Made by a program: the position numbers and the translations under genes
NCBI GenBank assembly: GCA_020252645.1
Contig: JADCCN010000002.1
Coordinates: 310,001-374,000, forward strand
Direction of reading: 5' to 3'
DNA length: 64,000 nt
From: Methylobacterium sp.
GTDB lineage: Bacteria > Pseudomonadota > Alphaproteobacteria > Rhizobiales > Beijerinckiaceae
The notes under the pieces: model-generated
What the model saw: only the letters and a program-made list of their open reading frames with translations
Told to the model about the DNA's origin: nothing
Database searches by the model: none
In this document: positions 18,453 to 26,431 of the stretch, piece after piece
How positions within the stretch are numbered: position 1 is the stretch's first letter
Layout of the letters: every line of letters begins with the position of its first letter

Positions 18453-19649
18453 TCAGGAAAACGGGCTGACGCGCCGGATACGCGGCAGGGTCGCGAGCCC
18501 GATCAGCCCCATCAGGGCCGTCGCAGCCGTCAGCGCGACAGGGCTCTGCGCCACGAAAGCGCCGACCAGCGCCCCCACGAGGGCCGCGAAGCTCATCTGC
18601 GTGATCCCCAGCAGCGATGACACGCTGCCCGCGCGATCCGGAAAGGGCATCAGCGCGCCGGCGGCGGATTGCGGCAGCGTGAAGCCCACGCCCATCGCAT
18701 AGAAGGCCATGGGTACGGCGAGCCCCGCCAACCAATGAGGCATCGTGAAGGAGAAGCCCAGAAGCGCAAGGCCGGCGACAGCCTGCAGCACGGTGCCGAT
18801 CTCGATGGCGCGCAGGCTTCCCTTCGCTGCGACCACCTTCTGCGCCATGACCGTCCCGAGGATATAGCCCAGGACCATCACGCCGAAGGTGGCGGCAAAG
18901 CCGGCGGGGGAAAGCCCGAAATGCCCCTGCATCACGAAGCTCGAGCCGGAAATGAAGGCAAAGAGCCCTGCATAGGTCGCGGCGCTGAGAATCGCGAAGG
19001 ATGTGAAGCGCCCGTCCCGGTAGAGTTCACCATAACCGCGCATGATCTCACGGAACGAAAAGGGCGACGCGATCGGCTGTTTCAGGGTCTCGGGCAACCG
19101 GCGAACCACCGCGAACGCCAGTGCGACCGCAAGAAACACCACGGCGAGGAAGTTCATCCGCCAGCCCGAGAGGATCTCGATGGCCGCGCCCAGCATGGGG
19201 GCGATGGCTGGAACGATGCCCATGATCGTGCCCATGCGGGCCAGCTGCTGGCCGGCCTCGCGGCCCTCATAAAGGTCGCGCACGATGGCACGCGCCAGAA
19301 CCATCGGCCCTGCCGCGCCCACGCCCTGCAGAAAGCGCGCCGCGATCAGCACCTCGAGGCTTGGGGCCATCGCGGAAGCGAAATTCGCCAGGGCATAAAG
19401 CGTGAGGCCGATCAGCATCACCCTTTTGCGACCGCGACGATCGGACAAGGGGCCGTAAAAGACCTGCCCCAAGGCGAAGCCGAGGAGATAGGCCGAAAGC
19501 GTCCATTGCACCTCTCCTGCTGTTGCGCCGAAATGCTGCTGGATGCTCGGCAGCGAAGGCAGATACATATCGGTCGAAAGCGGGCCGATGGCCGTCAGCA
19601 GGCCGAGAAGGATCGTCATGCCCGGCATGCCGGATTTCAAATGCGCCAT
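18453..19649 (-). CDS. Bcr/CflA-family MFS multidrug exporter
   Basis: A 398-residue, 12-helix major facilitator protein. The opening LLGLLTAIGPLSTDMYLPSLP (TM1, with the conserved Asp of drug:H+ antiporters), FYGPLSDRRGRKRVML (the loop 2-3 motif A) and LQGVGAAGPMVLARAIVRD (TM4 to TM5) are the Bcr/CflA pattern. Members expel chloramphenicol, bicyclomycin or other small compounds using the proton gradient. The actual substrate is unknown. The stop lies four bases from the end of repeat copy 2, which separates it from the convergent PBP gene. Nothing regulatory is evident upstream. Confidence 0.9.
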   Translation of the reverse strand: MAHLKSGMPGMTILLGLLTAIGPLSTDMYLPSLPSIQQHFGATAGEVQWTLSAYLLGFALGQVFYGPLSDRRGRKRVMLIGLTLYALANFASAMAPSLEVLIAARFLQGVGAAGPMVLARAIVRDLYEGREAGQQLARMGTIMGIVPAIAPMLGAAIEILSGWRMNFLAVVFLAVALAFAVVRRLPETLKQPIASPFSFREIMRGYGELYRDGRFTSFAILSAATYAGLFAFISGSSFVMQGHFGLSPAGFAATFGVMVLGYILGTVMAQKVVAAKGSLRAIEIGTVLQAVAGLALLGFSFTMPHWLAGLAVPMAFYAMGVGFTLPQSAAGALMPFPDRAGSVSSLLGITQMSFAALVGALVGAFVAQSPVALTAATALMGLIGLATLPRIRRVSPFS

Positions 19650-19718
19650 GATGCGGGCCTTGCCCGCTCACGGGCCTTGAATGGAGAGGCCCCGCCCATG
19701 GAGGGGCCGGGCGAGGGA

Positions 19719-20489
19719 TTACGGGCCATAATGATGCAGGGCCGGGCCGTGCCGGTCGAGCCAGTCTTCCGCGACCCGGAAATCCGGCAGCAGCGTGCGG
19801 ACAATCCGCCAATAGCGCGGGGAGTGATTCATTTCCAGCCGGTGCGCAACCTCATGCGCCGCCAGATAATCGAGCACGAAAGCCGGCGCGAGGATGAGCC
19901 GCCAGGAATAGGCGAGATCACCGCGCGAAGAGCACGAACCCCAGCGGCTCACCGTATCCTTGATGCTGATCCGCCCGATCGCCACCCCGAGGGTTGCGGC
20001 ATGCCGGCGGGAGGCAAAGGTCAGATCGGCGAGGGCCTCGGCTTTCAGGAAGCGCAGCACGCGGCCCGGCAGCGCATCGGATGGGCCATGCACGAGAAGC
20101 ACGGGGCCTTCCGCCATCTGTTCGATGCGCGTCGCGCCGCGGCTCGTGCCGGCATGGCGGATGCGATGCTCGACGCCGCGGATGGGCAGGGTGGCGCCAT
20201 CGGCAAAGGCCACGCGCGGCGGCAGCGCCCTGAGGCGCGCTTCGAGCCATCCGGCTTGCGACAGCACGAATTGCTCGGCGCGATGGCGCGCCACGCCGCG
20301 CGGCAGGGTGAGGGTCGCACCACCCGTGCGGCGATTGATGCGCAGGATCATGCGGCGGGCTGCCGGGCGGACGACCACGGCAATCTCCTGCGGGCCATCC
20401 CGCATCTCGATGCGAATGGGGCTCGGCGGCGCGGCGGGTTTGCGCAGGCGCGGGGGGATCAGCAGGTCAATGAGCCGCGAAGGCGCCAT
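19719..20489 (-). CDS. YgjP-like M48-type zinc metallopeptidase
   Basis: A 256-residue soluble protein. The C-terminal half has the family hallmark RWGSCSSRGDLAYSWRLILAP, then VLDYLAAHEVAHRLEMNHSPRYW. HEVAH is the HExxH zinc site with its catalytic Glu, and the later His in NHSPRYW is the probable third ligand. This is the YgjP/DUF45 (WLM-like) group, predicted cytosolic metallopeptidases of unknown substrate. The N-terminal half (VVVRPAARRMILRINRRTG) is a beta-rich region normally seen in this group. It lies between an MFS exporter and phaZ, all on the minus strand, but spacing of about 60-70 bases on each side does not require an operon. Confidence 0.87.
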   Translation of the reverse strand: MAPSRLIDLLIPPRLRKPAAPPSPIRIEMRDGPQEIAVVVRPAARRMILRINRRTGGATLTLPRGVARHRAEQFVLSQAGWLEARLRALPPRVAFADGATLPIRGVEHRIRHAGTSRGATRIEQMAEGPVLLVHGPSDALPGRVLRFLKAEALADLTFASRRHAATLGVAIGRISIKDTVSRWGSCSSRGDLAYSWRLILAPAFVLDYLAAHEVAHRLEMNHSPRYWRIVRTLLPDFRVAEDWLDRHGPALHHYGP

Positions 20490-20548
20490 GGAAACAGGGG
20501 CTCCGAATCAATCCCGGGAGGCCCAGTCTAATGGTCTTTGCCGCGAAA

Positions 20549-21841
20549 TCAGCGCACCGCGCGCAGCTTCGGACGCGATGTCGCGGCATTTTCGCCGGCA
20601 AAACCCGCGCAGCGCTCGATAAAGCCCGCGATTGCCGGGGCGATATCGCGGCGGAAGCGGGAGCCGTTGAACACACCGTAATGCCCCACTTCCTTCTGGA
20701 GATGGTAGAGCTGGCGATCCTTCGGCAGGTTCACGCAGAGATCATGCGCAGCCCTGGTCTGGCCGACGCCGGAAATGTCGTCCTTCTCGCCCTCGACCGT
20801 CATGACGCCGCAGCGGCGGATGGCGCCGAGATCAACCTTGCGGCCGCGATGCAGCATCTCGCCCTTCGGCAGGGCATGGCGCACGAAGACCGTGTCGACC
20901 GTCTGGAGATAGAATTCGGCCGTGAGATCCATCACGGCCATATATTCATCGTAGAAGTCGCGATGCTTCTCGGCCGAGTCACCGTCGCCCGAAACGAGGT
21001 GGTTGAACATGTCCCAATGCGCCGTGAGGTGGCGGTCGATGTTCATCGCCATGAAACCGGAAAGCTGGAGATAGCCCGGATAGACCTCGCGCATCAGGCC
21101 GGGATGCGGGAAAGGCACGCGCGCGATGCAATTGGAGTGGAACCATTCGATGCCACGCTTCTGGGCCACCTTGTTCACTTCGGTCGGGCTGCAGCGGGTA
21201 TCGATCGGGCCACCCATCAGCGTCATGGAACGCGGCGTGGCGGGATCGTTCTCCTCCTCCATCAGCGCGATGGCCGCGATGACCGGTACGGAGGGCTGGC
21301 AGACGGCCATGACATGCACATCCGGCCCGAGCAGGCGGATCATGTCGCGCACGTAATCGATGTAATCGTCGAGGTCGAATCCACCCTGCGAGAGCGAAAC
21401 CATGCGCGCATCCACCCAATCGGTGATGTAGACCTCATGGGTCGGCAGGAAGGCTTCGACCGTGCCGCGCAGGAGGGTCGCGAAATGGCCCGACATGGGG
21501 GCGACGATGAGCAGGCGGCGCTGCGGCGCCAGGTTGACCGGCAGAGCGCGATCGAAATGGATGAGGTTGCAGAACGGCGCCCGCCAGACCACGCGCTCGA
21601 TGACATCGACAGGCTGGCCATTCACCATCGTCTGCGGAAGATCGAAAATCGGCTTGCCATAGCGGCGCGTCACGCGCTCGAACAGCTCGCAGGCCGCCGA
21701 GACGGAGCGGCCATAGACCGTATGGGTGAGCGGGTTGAGCGGGTTGCGGTAGAAGAGCCGCATCGCGTCGCTCGCGGCACGCGCAGGCCCCAGCACCGCA
21801 TGCGCCATCTCGTAGAACATATATCCGGATTGTCTCATCAT
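20549..21841 (-). CDS. phaZ: Intracellular polyhydroxyalkanoate depolymerase PhaZ
   Basis: A 430-residue alpha/beta-hydrolase of the class I intracellular PHB depolymerase family. It mobilises stored polyhydroxybutyrate granules to 3-hydroxybutyrate or its oligomers. The catalytic nucleophile is the Cys in HVMAVCQPSVPVIAA; the Cys-for-Ser replacement is characteristic of this family. The start MRQSGYMFYEMAHAVLGPAR, the LLIVAPMSGHFATLLRGTVE and VYITDWVDARMVSLSQG segments and the C-terminal HYGVFNGSRFR (with the probable catalytic His) are also family-typical. It is divergent from regB, with a RegA-like site in the shared region, so redox control of polymer mobilisation is possible. MMRQSG at the extreme start versus the second Met cannot be distinguished. 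Confidence 0.93.
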   Translation of the reverse strand: MMRQSGYMFYEMAHAVLGPARAASDAMRLFYRNPLNPLTHTVYGRSVSAACELFERVTRRYGKPIFDLPQTMVNGQPVDVIERVVWRAPFCNLIHFDRALPVNLAPQRRLLIVAPMSGHFATLLRGTVEAFLPTHEVYITDWVDARMVSLSQGGFDLDDYIDYVRDMIRLLGPDVHVMAVCQPSVPVIAAIALMEEENDPATPRSMTLMGGPIDTRCSPTEVNKVAQKRGIEWFHSNCIARVPFPHPGLMREVYPGYLQLSGFMAMNIDRHLTAHWDMFNHLVSGDGDSAEKHRDFYDEYMAVMDLTAEFYLQTVDTVFVRHALPKGEMLHRGRKVDLGAIRRCGVMTVEGEKDDISGVGQTRAAHDLCVNLPKDRQLYHLQKEVGHYGVFNGSRFRRDIAPAIAGFIERCAGFAGENAATSRPKLRAVR

Positions 21842-21963
21842 CAGAGCAAGCTCCCATGGGCGCGGGCCGCGAAGTGACTGCCGCTGCTACACACGACAAT
21901 GTCGGCAGGTTCGTGAAGTTCCTATTCGACTTTCGAAATATCTTCCCGAAAGGCCTTAGGCCT

Positions 21964-21979
21964 GCGACATTTTTTCCGC
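21964..21979. promoter_or_regulatory. Possible RegA/PrrA binding site upstream of regB
   Basis: GCGAC at 21964-21968 and TCCGC at 21975-21979, separated by six bases, form an inverted pair. On the minus strand this reads GCGGA-N6-GTCGC, one base away from the reported RegA consensus GCGGC-N5-GTCGC, allowing for variable spacing. It lies in the 283-base region between divergent phaZ and regB, so it could mediate autoregulation or phaZ control. Confidence 0.35.
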
Positions 21980-22124
21980 AACTGCTTTCCCATTGGTGAA
22001 ATCCGTATTCCCCGGGACGTTGCGTATGGCCGGCAGAAAGAAAGAAGTCTATGTTCATCCGACGTCTTGCCCATCCGAGATCGGACGTGCCGGCCTCTGC
22101 GCGAAGGGGGCGAGGGTGAAAACC

Positions 22125-23543
22125 ATGCCGAGACGGCTGCGTTCCAAACTCCCGCGGGAGCACCGCCTGCTTCGCCTCGAAACGTTGCTGCGCCTGCGTT
22201 GGTATGCGGTGATCGTGCAGGCCGTCCTGATCCTGATCGGTCAGTTCCCGGTCGGGCTGGATCTGCCCTTGGGCAGCATCGCGCTGGTTCTTGCCTTCGC
22301 GGTGGCGCTGAACATGGCGCTGCATGTGCGCGCCCCGGCGGGTTATCGCATGGAGGAATCGGCCGCTTTCGTGCTTTTGGGCGCGGATATCCTGCAGCTT
22401 GCGGCGCTTCTTTATTTCGCGGGCGGCGTTACCAACCCGTTCTCCATCTTCTTCCTTGCGCCGGTGCTCATCTCCGCGATGGCGCTGCCGCTCCAGCGCA
22501 CGATCGTGCTCGGCGTTCTGGCCATGGCGGCCACGACTTTCATTCTATTCTATCATGAGCCGTTGCGCAGCGCGGGCGGGGAGATGCTGGCGGTTCCGGA
22601 TTACTTTTCGCCCTGGCTCTGGCTCGCCTTGCAGGCGGCGATCATCTTTGTCGGGCTCTATGCCTGGCGCATTGCCGAGGAAGCCCGCCAGCTCGCGCAG
22701 GCGCTGGCCATGACCGAGCTTGTGCTGGAGCGCGAACAGCATATCTCCGATCTCGATGGCCTCGCGGCTGCCGCCGCCCATGAGCTTGGCACCCCGCTCG
22801 CGACCATTGCCGTGGTGGTGGGGGAGCTTCTGCATGGTTCGATCAAGGACGAGGCGCTCAAGGCCGATCTCCAGTTGATCAAGGAACAATCGGCGCGCTG
22901 CCGGCAGATTCTTGCGCAGATAACCACACTTGGCGAGCCCAGTGCCGCGCCGTTCCGCACGGTCACGGTCTCGGGCCTCGTGGCGGAGGTTGTCGCGCGC
23001 TATCGCGATCGCGGGGCGCCGATCACCCTGATGCGCGAGGGGCCCGATCCCGAACCGCGCTGCCTGCGCAATCCCGGCCTTCTCTATGGCATCGGCAACC
23101 TGGTGCAGAACGCGGCCGAATTCGCCGGCTCCGCCGTGCAGATCAGCGTGCTCTGGGATGAGCGCGACGTGACAATCGAGATTCGCGACGACGGCCCCGG
23201 CATCCCGGTATTCGTGCTGGAGCGGCTCGGCGAGCCCTATCTCACCTCGCGCCCCTGGGACGAGAGCGAGCCGGAAGCCGGCCCCGGCGGGGGCATGGGC
23301 CTGGGGCTCTTCATCGCAAAGGTGCTGCTGGAGCGCTCGGGTGCCACGCTGACCGCAGCCAACCAGATCGCGCCGGAGATCGGTGCGACAATTCGTCTGA
23401 TTTGGCCGCGCCATCTGTTTAACGAGCTTATCCGTAAATCGGTTTTGGAGAACCAGAAGTCCGGACTGCCAACGGATGCTTCCGGAAGCCGCTCGGGCCT
23501 CAGGGAAGCGAAAGCACTTTCCGGAAACCCGGAATCCAGTTAA
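22125..23543 (+). CDS. regB: Redox-sensing histidine kinase RegB/PrrB/ActS
   Basis: A 472-residue membrane kinase. Six hydrophobic segments (about residues 25-185) carry the ubiquinone-sensing heptapeptide GGVTNPF at 100-106. The H-box HELGTPLATI has phospho-acceptor His219. The RegB redox-active Cys is present in KEQSARCR at residue 259, and the ATP-binding part shows NLVQNAAEF, DDGPGIP and GGGMGLGLFIAK. RegB phosphorylates RegA when the quinone pool or thiols are reduced, controlling energy and carbon metabolism. ATG 22125 follows GAGGGTG; GTG 22116 is an alternative, and the frame runs upstream to 21993. It is followed 22 bases later by regA. The senC/prrC gene often found in this locus is not between them. 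Confidence 0.94.
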   Translation: MPRRLRSKLPREHRLLRLETLLRLRWYAVIVQAVLILIGQFPVGLDLPLGSIALVLAFAVALNMALHVRAPAGYRMEESAAFVLLGADILQLAALLYFAGGVTNPFSIFFLAPVLISAMALPLQRTIVLGVLAMAATTFILFYHEPLRSAGGEMLAVPDYFSPWLWLALQAAIIFVGLYAWRIAEEARQLAQALAMTELVLEREQHISDLDGLAAAAAHELGTPLATIAVVVGELLHGSIKDEALKADLQLIKEQSARCRQILAQITTLGEPSAAPFRTVTVSGLVAEVVARYRDRGAPITLMREGPDPEPRCLRNPGLLYGIGNLVQNAAEFAGSAVQISVLWDERDVTIEIRDDGPGIPVFVLERLGEPYLTSRPWDESEPEAGPGGGMGLGLFIAKVLLERSGATLTAANQIAPEIGATIRLIWPRHLFNELIRKSVLENQKSGLPTDASGSRSGLREAKALSGNPESS

Positions 23544-23565
23544 TGGCAGCATCAGAGGTTTGGTG

Positions 23566-24141
23566 ATGGACGTTCAGACCACAACCCGGGATGACCTCCA
23601 GATGACTGCCATGAGTGGCAACCCCAGCCTCTTGATTCTCGATGATGATCGCCCCTTTCTTGCGCGCCTCGCCAAGGCGATGGAAACGCGCGGCTACCGC
23701 GTGACGACCGCCGCCAGCGTCGATGAGGGCCTCATCGCCATTTCCAGTTTCGCGCCGGATTACGCCGTCATCGATGTGCGCCTCGGCGACGGGAACGGCC
23801 TTGATGTCGTCTCCGAGATCAAGAAGCGCCATCCTGGAACGCGGTCTCTGGTGCTCACGGGCTATGGCAACATCGCAAGCGCGGTGGCGGCCATCAAGCG
23901 TGGCGCCTTCGATTACCTCGCCAAGCCCGCCGATGCCGACGAGATCGACGCGGCGCTCCATGGCAGCATGGGTGAGAAGCCGGTCCTGCCCGAACAGCTG
24001 ATGTCGGCGGATCGCGTGCGCTGGGAGCATATCCAGCGGATCTACGAGTTGTGCGGCAGGAATGTTTCGGAGACGGCGCGGCGCCTGAACATGCATCGCC
24101 GCACCCTGCAGCGCATTCTCGCCAAGCGCGCGCCGAAATAG
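23566..24141 (+). CDS. regA: Response regulator RegA/PrrA/ActR
   Basis: A 191-residue response regulator. The receiver domain has LLILDDDRPF with the acidic pocket, phospho-acceptor Asp70 in DYAVIDVRLG, the Thr switch in SLVLTGYGN and the Lys in FDYLAKPADADE. A short linker leads to a Fis-like helix-turn-helix, CGRNVSETARRLNMHRRTLQ, that is nearly invariant among RegA proteins. When phosphorylated by RegB it regulates respiration, CO2 and nitrogen fixation, and polymer genes in alphaproteobacteria. The start at 23566 (MDVQTTTRDD) has AGAGG eight bases upstream; the frame extends back to 23476 within the regB 3' end. It is co-transcribed with regB by position. Confidence 0.95.
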   Translation: MDVQTTTRDDLQMTAMSGNPSLLILDDDRPFLARLAKAMETRGYRVTTAASVDEGLIAISSFAPDYAVIDVRLGDGNGLDVVSEIKKRHPGTRSLVLTGYGNIASAVAAIKRGAFDYLAKPADADEIDAALHGSMGEKPVLPEQLMSADRVRWEHIQRIYELCGRNVSETARRLNMHRRTLQRILAKRAPK

Positions 24142-24156
24142 GCCCGCGAGAAGCGG

Positions 24157-24618
24157 TCAGCAATCGGGCCTCAGGGCATCGGGATCGCTTGTTCCGAGCC
24201 ATCTCTGCCCCGCGATCCAGCCGAGTTGCAGGATGAGGCTCTTGCGCATCGAGGCGTGAATGGTGCCCGGCGTCGCGCAATCCCGGATCAGCTCGGCGTC
24301 GAAACCATCGGCGAGGAACAGGCCCGCCTCCTCCGGGAAAAGGCGCTGCGGCACGCCCTCATGGCTCGCGAAGAAGAATCGATCGCAATAGGGCCGGTAT
24401 TCCCGCCATTTGTGATCGGCGCGGAAATCCTCGACCGAGGACTTGATCTCGATGATCCACAATTCGCCCCTGCGGGAGAAGGCCATCAGATCCGCGCGCC
24501 GGCCATTGGGGAGGGCCACCTCAGGCAGGGCCATCAGCCCGCGCTGGAAGAGGTGCCGCGTGAGCCCGCGCGAGAGAACGGGTGCAAGGCTTTCGCGAGG
24601 CATGCGGGCCGGTTCCAT
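24157..24618 (-). CDS. mmcB: MmcB-family DNA repair protein
   Basis: A soluble protein of about 153 residues of the MmcB (DUF2161-like) family, which in Caulobacter is an SOS-associated protein linked to translesion repair. The core ADLMAFSRRGELWIIEIKSS is a PD-(D/E)xK-nuclease-like strand arrangement (Asp ... Glu-x-Lys), followed by DFRADHKWREYRPYCDRFFFA. Two starts are possible: 24618 (MEPARM) or 24603 (MPRESL, with GGAAC upstream). An open frame also runs 31 codons into the adjacent repeat element, but that part is repeat sequence, not ancestral coding. The start codon abuts the repeat, and without the element the gene would overlap the GMC oxidoreductase stop as TAATG. Confidence 0.85.
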   Translation of the reverse strand: MEPARMPRESLAPVLSRGLTRHLFQRGLMALPEVALPNGRRADLMAFSRRGELWIIEIKSSVEDFRADHKWREYRPYCDRFFFASHEGVPQRLFPEEAGLFLADGFDAELIRDCATPGTIHASMRKSLILQLGWIAGQRWLGTSDPDALRPDC

Positions 24619-24722
24619 TAGAGCATGCTGTGAAAAAGTGGAATCCGGTTTTTCACAAAAAAGCATGCGATAACAATAAGAGAAGAGCATGATGTGCTTC
24701 CGTCTGAACACATCATGCTCTA
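24619..24722 (-). repeat. 104-bp palindromic element, copy 3
   Basis: On the minus strand this copy reads TAGAGCATGATGTG at its left and CACAGCATGCTCTA at its right, so the two ends differ at one base. It fills the entire gap between the GMC oxidoreductase stop and the mmcB start. Excising it with one TA gives GCC-TAATGG, in which TAA would end the oxidoreductase and ATG would begin mmcB. Confidence 0.92.
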
Positions 24723-26357
24723 GGCGGCCGGCGCCTTTCCGTCGGCGGAAAGCAGGAGTTCCGCGGCCTTTTCCGCGATCATCAGCACGGGGGAATTGGT
24801 ATTCCCGGAAGTGATCGTCGGCATCACCGAGGCATCCGCGATGGTGAGCCCCTCGCAGCCGATGACCGAGAGACGCGCATCGACCACCGCCATCGGGTCA
24901 TCCGCGAGGCCCATCCGTGCCGTGCCGACGGGGTGGAAGATCGTGGTGCCGATCTCGCTGGCTGCGCGCGCGAGATCCTCGTCGCTCTGCAGAGCGGGGC
25001 CCGGGCGGAACTCCTCCGGCTTGTAGCGCTGCAACGCCGGCTGGCCCACGATCCTCCGCACGAGGCGGAGCGAATCGATCGCCACCTGCCGGTCCTCTTG
25101 GGTGGAGAGGTAATTCGGGTCGATCTCCGGCGCGGCGAAGGGATCGGCGGAGGCCAGCCGCACCGCGCCGCGGCTCGTGGGCCGGAGGTTGCAGACCGAA
25201 GCCGTCAACGCCGCAAAGGCGTCGAGCGGCTCCCCGAATTTGTCGAGTGAGAGGGGTTGCACATGAAACTGCACATTGGCGGTGGAAAAACGCGGATCGG
25301 ATTTCGCGAAAAGCCCGAGCTGCGAGGGCGCCATGGTCAGCGGCCCGCGCCGGAACAGCGCGAATTCCACGCCCATCCAGCCGCGCTTCAGCAGGTTCGC
25401 ATAATCCGTGTTGAGCGTGCGCACGCCCGAGACCTTGTAGACCGGGCGGAGCTGCAGGTGATCCTGCAGGTTCGCGCCCACGCCAGGCCGATCAAGCCGC
25501 GTTTCCACGCCGAATTCGGCGAGATGCGCGGCTGCGCCGATGCCCGAGAGCATCAGCAGCTTCGGTGTCTGCACTGCCCCCGCCGCAAGCACGATGCGCC
25601 GCGCCTTGGCGATTTCCACCCGTCCCCCACGCTTGTAGACGATGCCGGTCGCGCGCTTTGCCTCGAAAGCGATATGCATGGCTTCGGAATCCGTGCGGAT
25701 CTCGAGGTTCGGGCGCCCCCTGGCAGGATCGAGGAAACCGCGCGCCGCACTCCAGCGCAGGCCCTTCTTCTGGTTCACCTGAAAATAGGCCGAGCCGAAA
25801 TTATCGCCCCGATTGAAATCCGGAACCTTGGGGATGCCGGCCTCGGCCGCCGCATCGCGGAAGGCATCGAGGATCTCCCAGCGCAGGCGCATCTCCTCCA
25901 CGCGCCATTCGCCACCCTGCCGGTGAAGATCGTTCGAGCCGGCATAATGATCCTCGTGGCGCAGGAAATAGGGCAGGCAATCGGCCCATGACCAGCCGTT
26001 GAGGCCCATCTGCGCCCATCGGTCGAAATCCGCCGCCTGCCCGCGCATGTAGATCATGCCGTTGATGGCGGAGCATCCGCCGAGCACACGGCCGCGCGGG
26101 TAGAGCAGCGAGCGGTTGTTGAGGCCGGGCGAAGGCTTCGTGCGGAACATCCAGTCGGCGCGCGGATTGCCGATGAGGAACAGGTAGCCGACGGGAATGT
26201 GGAACCAGATGTAATTGTCGCGCCCGCCTGCTTCGAGAAGCAGCACGCGGTTCTTCCGGTCCGCGCTCAGGCGATTGGCGAGCAGGCAGCCCGCCGTGCC
26301 TCCGCCGACGATGATGAAATCGAATTCGCCCGCCTGTGCCGGCGCCTGCCCGCTCAT
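24720..26357 (-). CDS. GMC-family FAD oxidoreductase
   Basis: A 545-residue glucose-methanol-choline flavoprotein. FAD dinucleotide motif IIVGGGTAGCLLANRLS lies at residues 14-30, followed by VLLLEAGG. GMC signature 1 is seen in LYPRGRVLGGCSAING, signature 2 in GAVQTPKLLMLSGIG, and the C-terminal catalytic HPVGTARMG with GNTNSPVLMIAEKAAE. Such enzymes oxidise alcohols, choline or polyethylene glycol. The substrate here is unknown and no betaine gene is adjacent. The length is normal. The stop codon is TAG, formed by the left end of repeat copy 3, and the gene lies just upstream of mmcB on the same strand. Confidence 0.92.
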   Translation of the reverse strand: MSGQAPAQAGEFDFIIVGGGTAGCLLANRLSADRKNRVLLLEAGGRDNYIWFHIPVGYLFLIGNPRADWMFRTKPSPGLNNRSLLYPRGRVLGGCSAINGMIYMRGQAADFDRWAQMGLNGWSWADCLPYFLRHEDHYAGSNDLHRQGGEWRVEEMRLRWEILDAFRDAAAEAGIPKVPDFNRGDNFGSAYFQVNQKKGLRWSAARGFLDPARGRPNLEIRTDSEAMHIAFEAKRATGIVYKRGGRVEIAKARRIVLAAGAVQTPKLLMLSGIGAAAHLAEFGVETRLDRPGVGANLQDHLQLRPVYKVSGVRTLNTDYANLLKRGWMGVEFALFRRGPLTMAPSQLGLFAKSDPRFSTANVQFHVQPLSLDKFGEPLDAFAALTASVCNLRPTSRGAVRLASADPFAAPEIDPNYLSTQEDRQVAIDSLRLVRRIVGQPALQRYKPEEFRPGPALQSDEDLARAASEIGTTIFHPVGTARMGLADDPMAVVDARLSVIGCEGLTIADASVMPTITSGNTNSPVLMIAEKAAELLLSADGKAPAA

Positions 26358-26431
26358 GCCAATCGGCCTCCCGCCTTTCTTGTTCTGGTCGCAAGGTTAG
26401 GCCGGGGCGGGAAGGGCCTCAAGGGGCGAGC

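Noticed and set aside
24619-24711. Repeat-encoded 31-residue N-terminal extension of MmcB
   Set aside because: The sequence is the shared 104-bp repeat, found unchanged at unrelated loci; MmcB starts normally after it.
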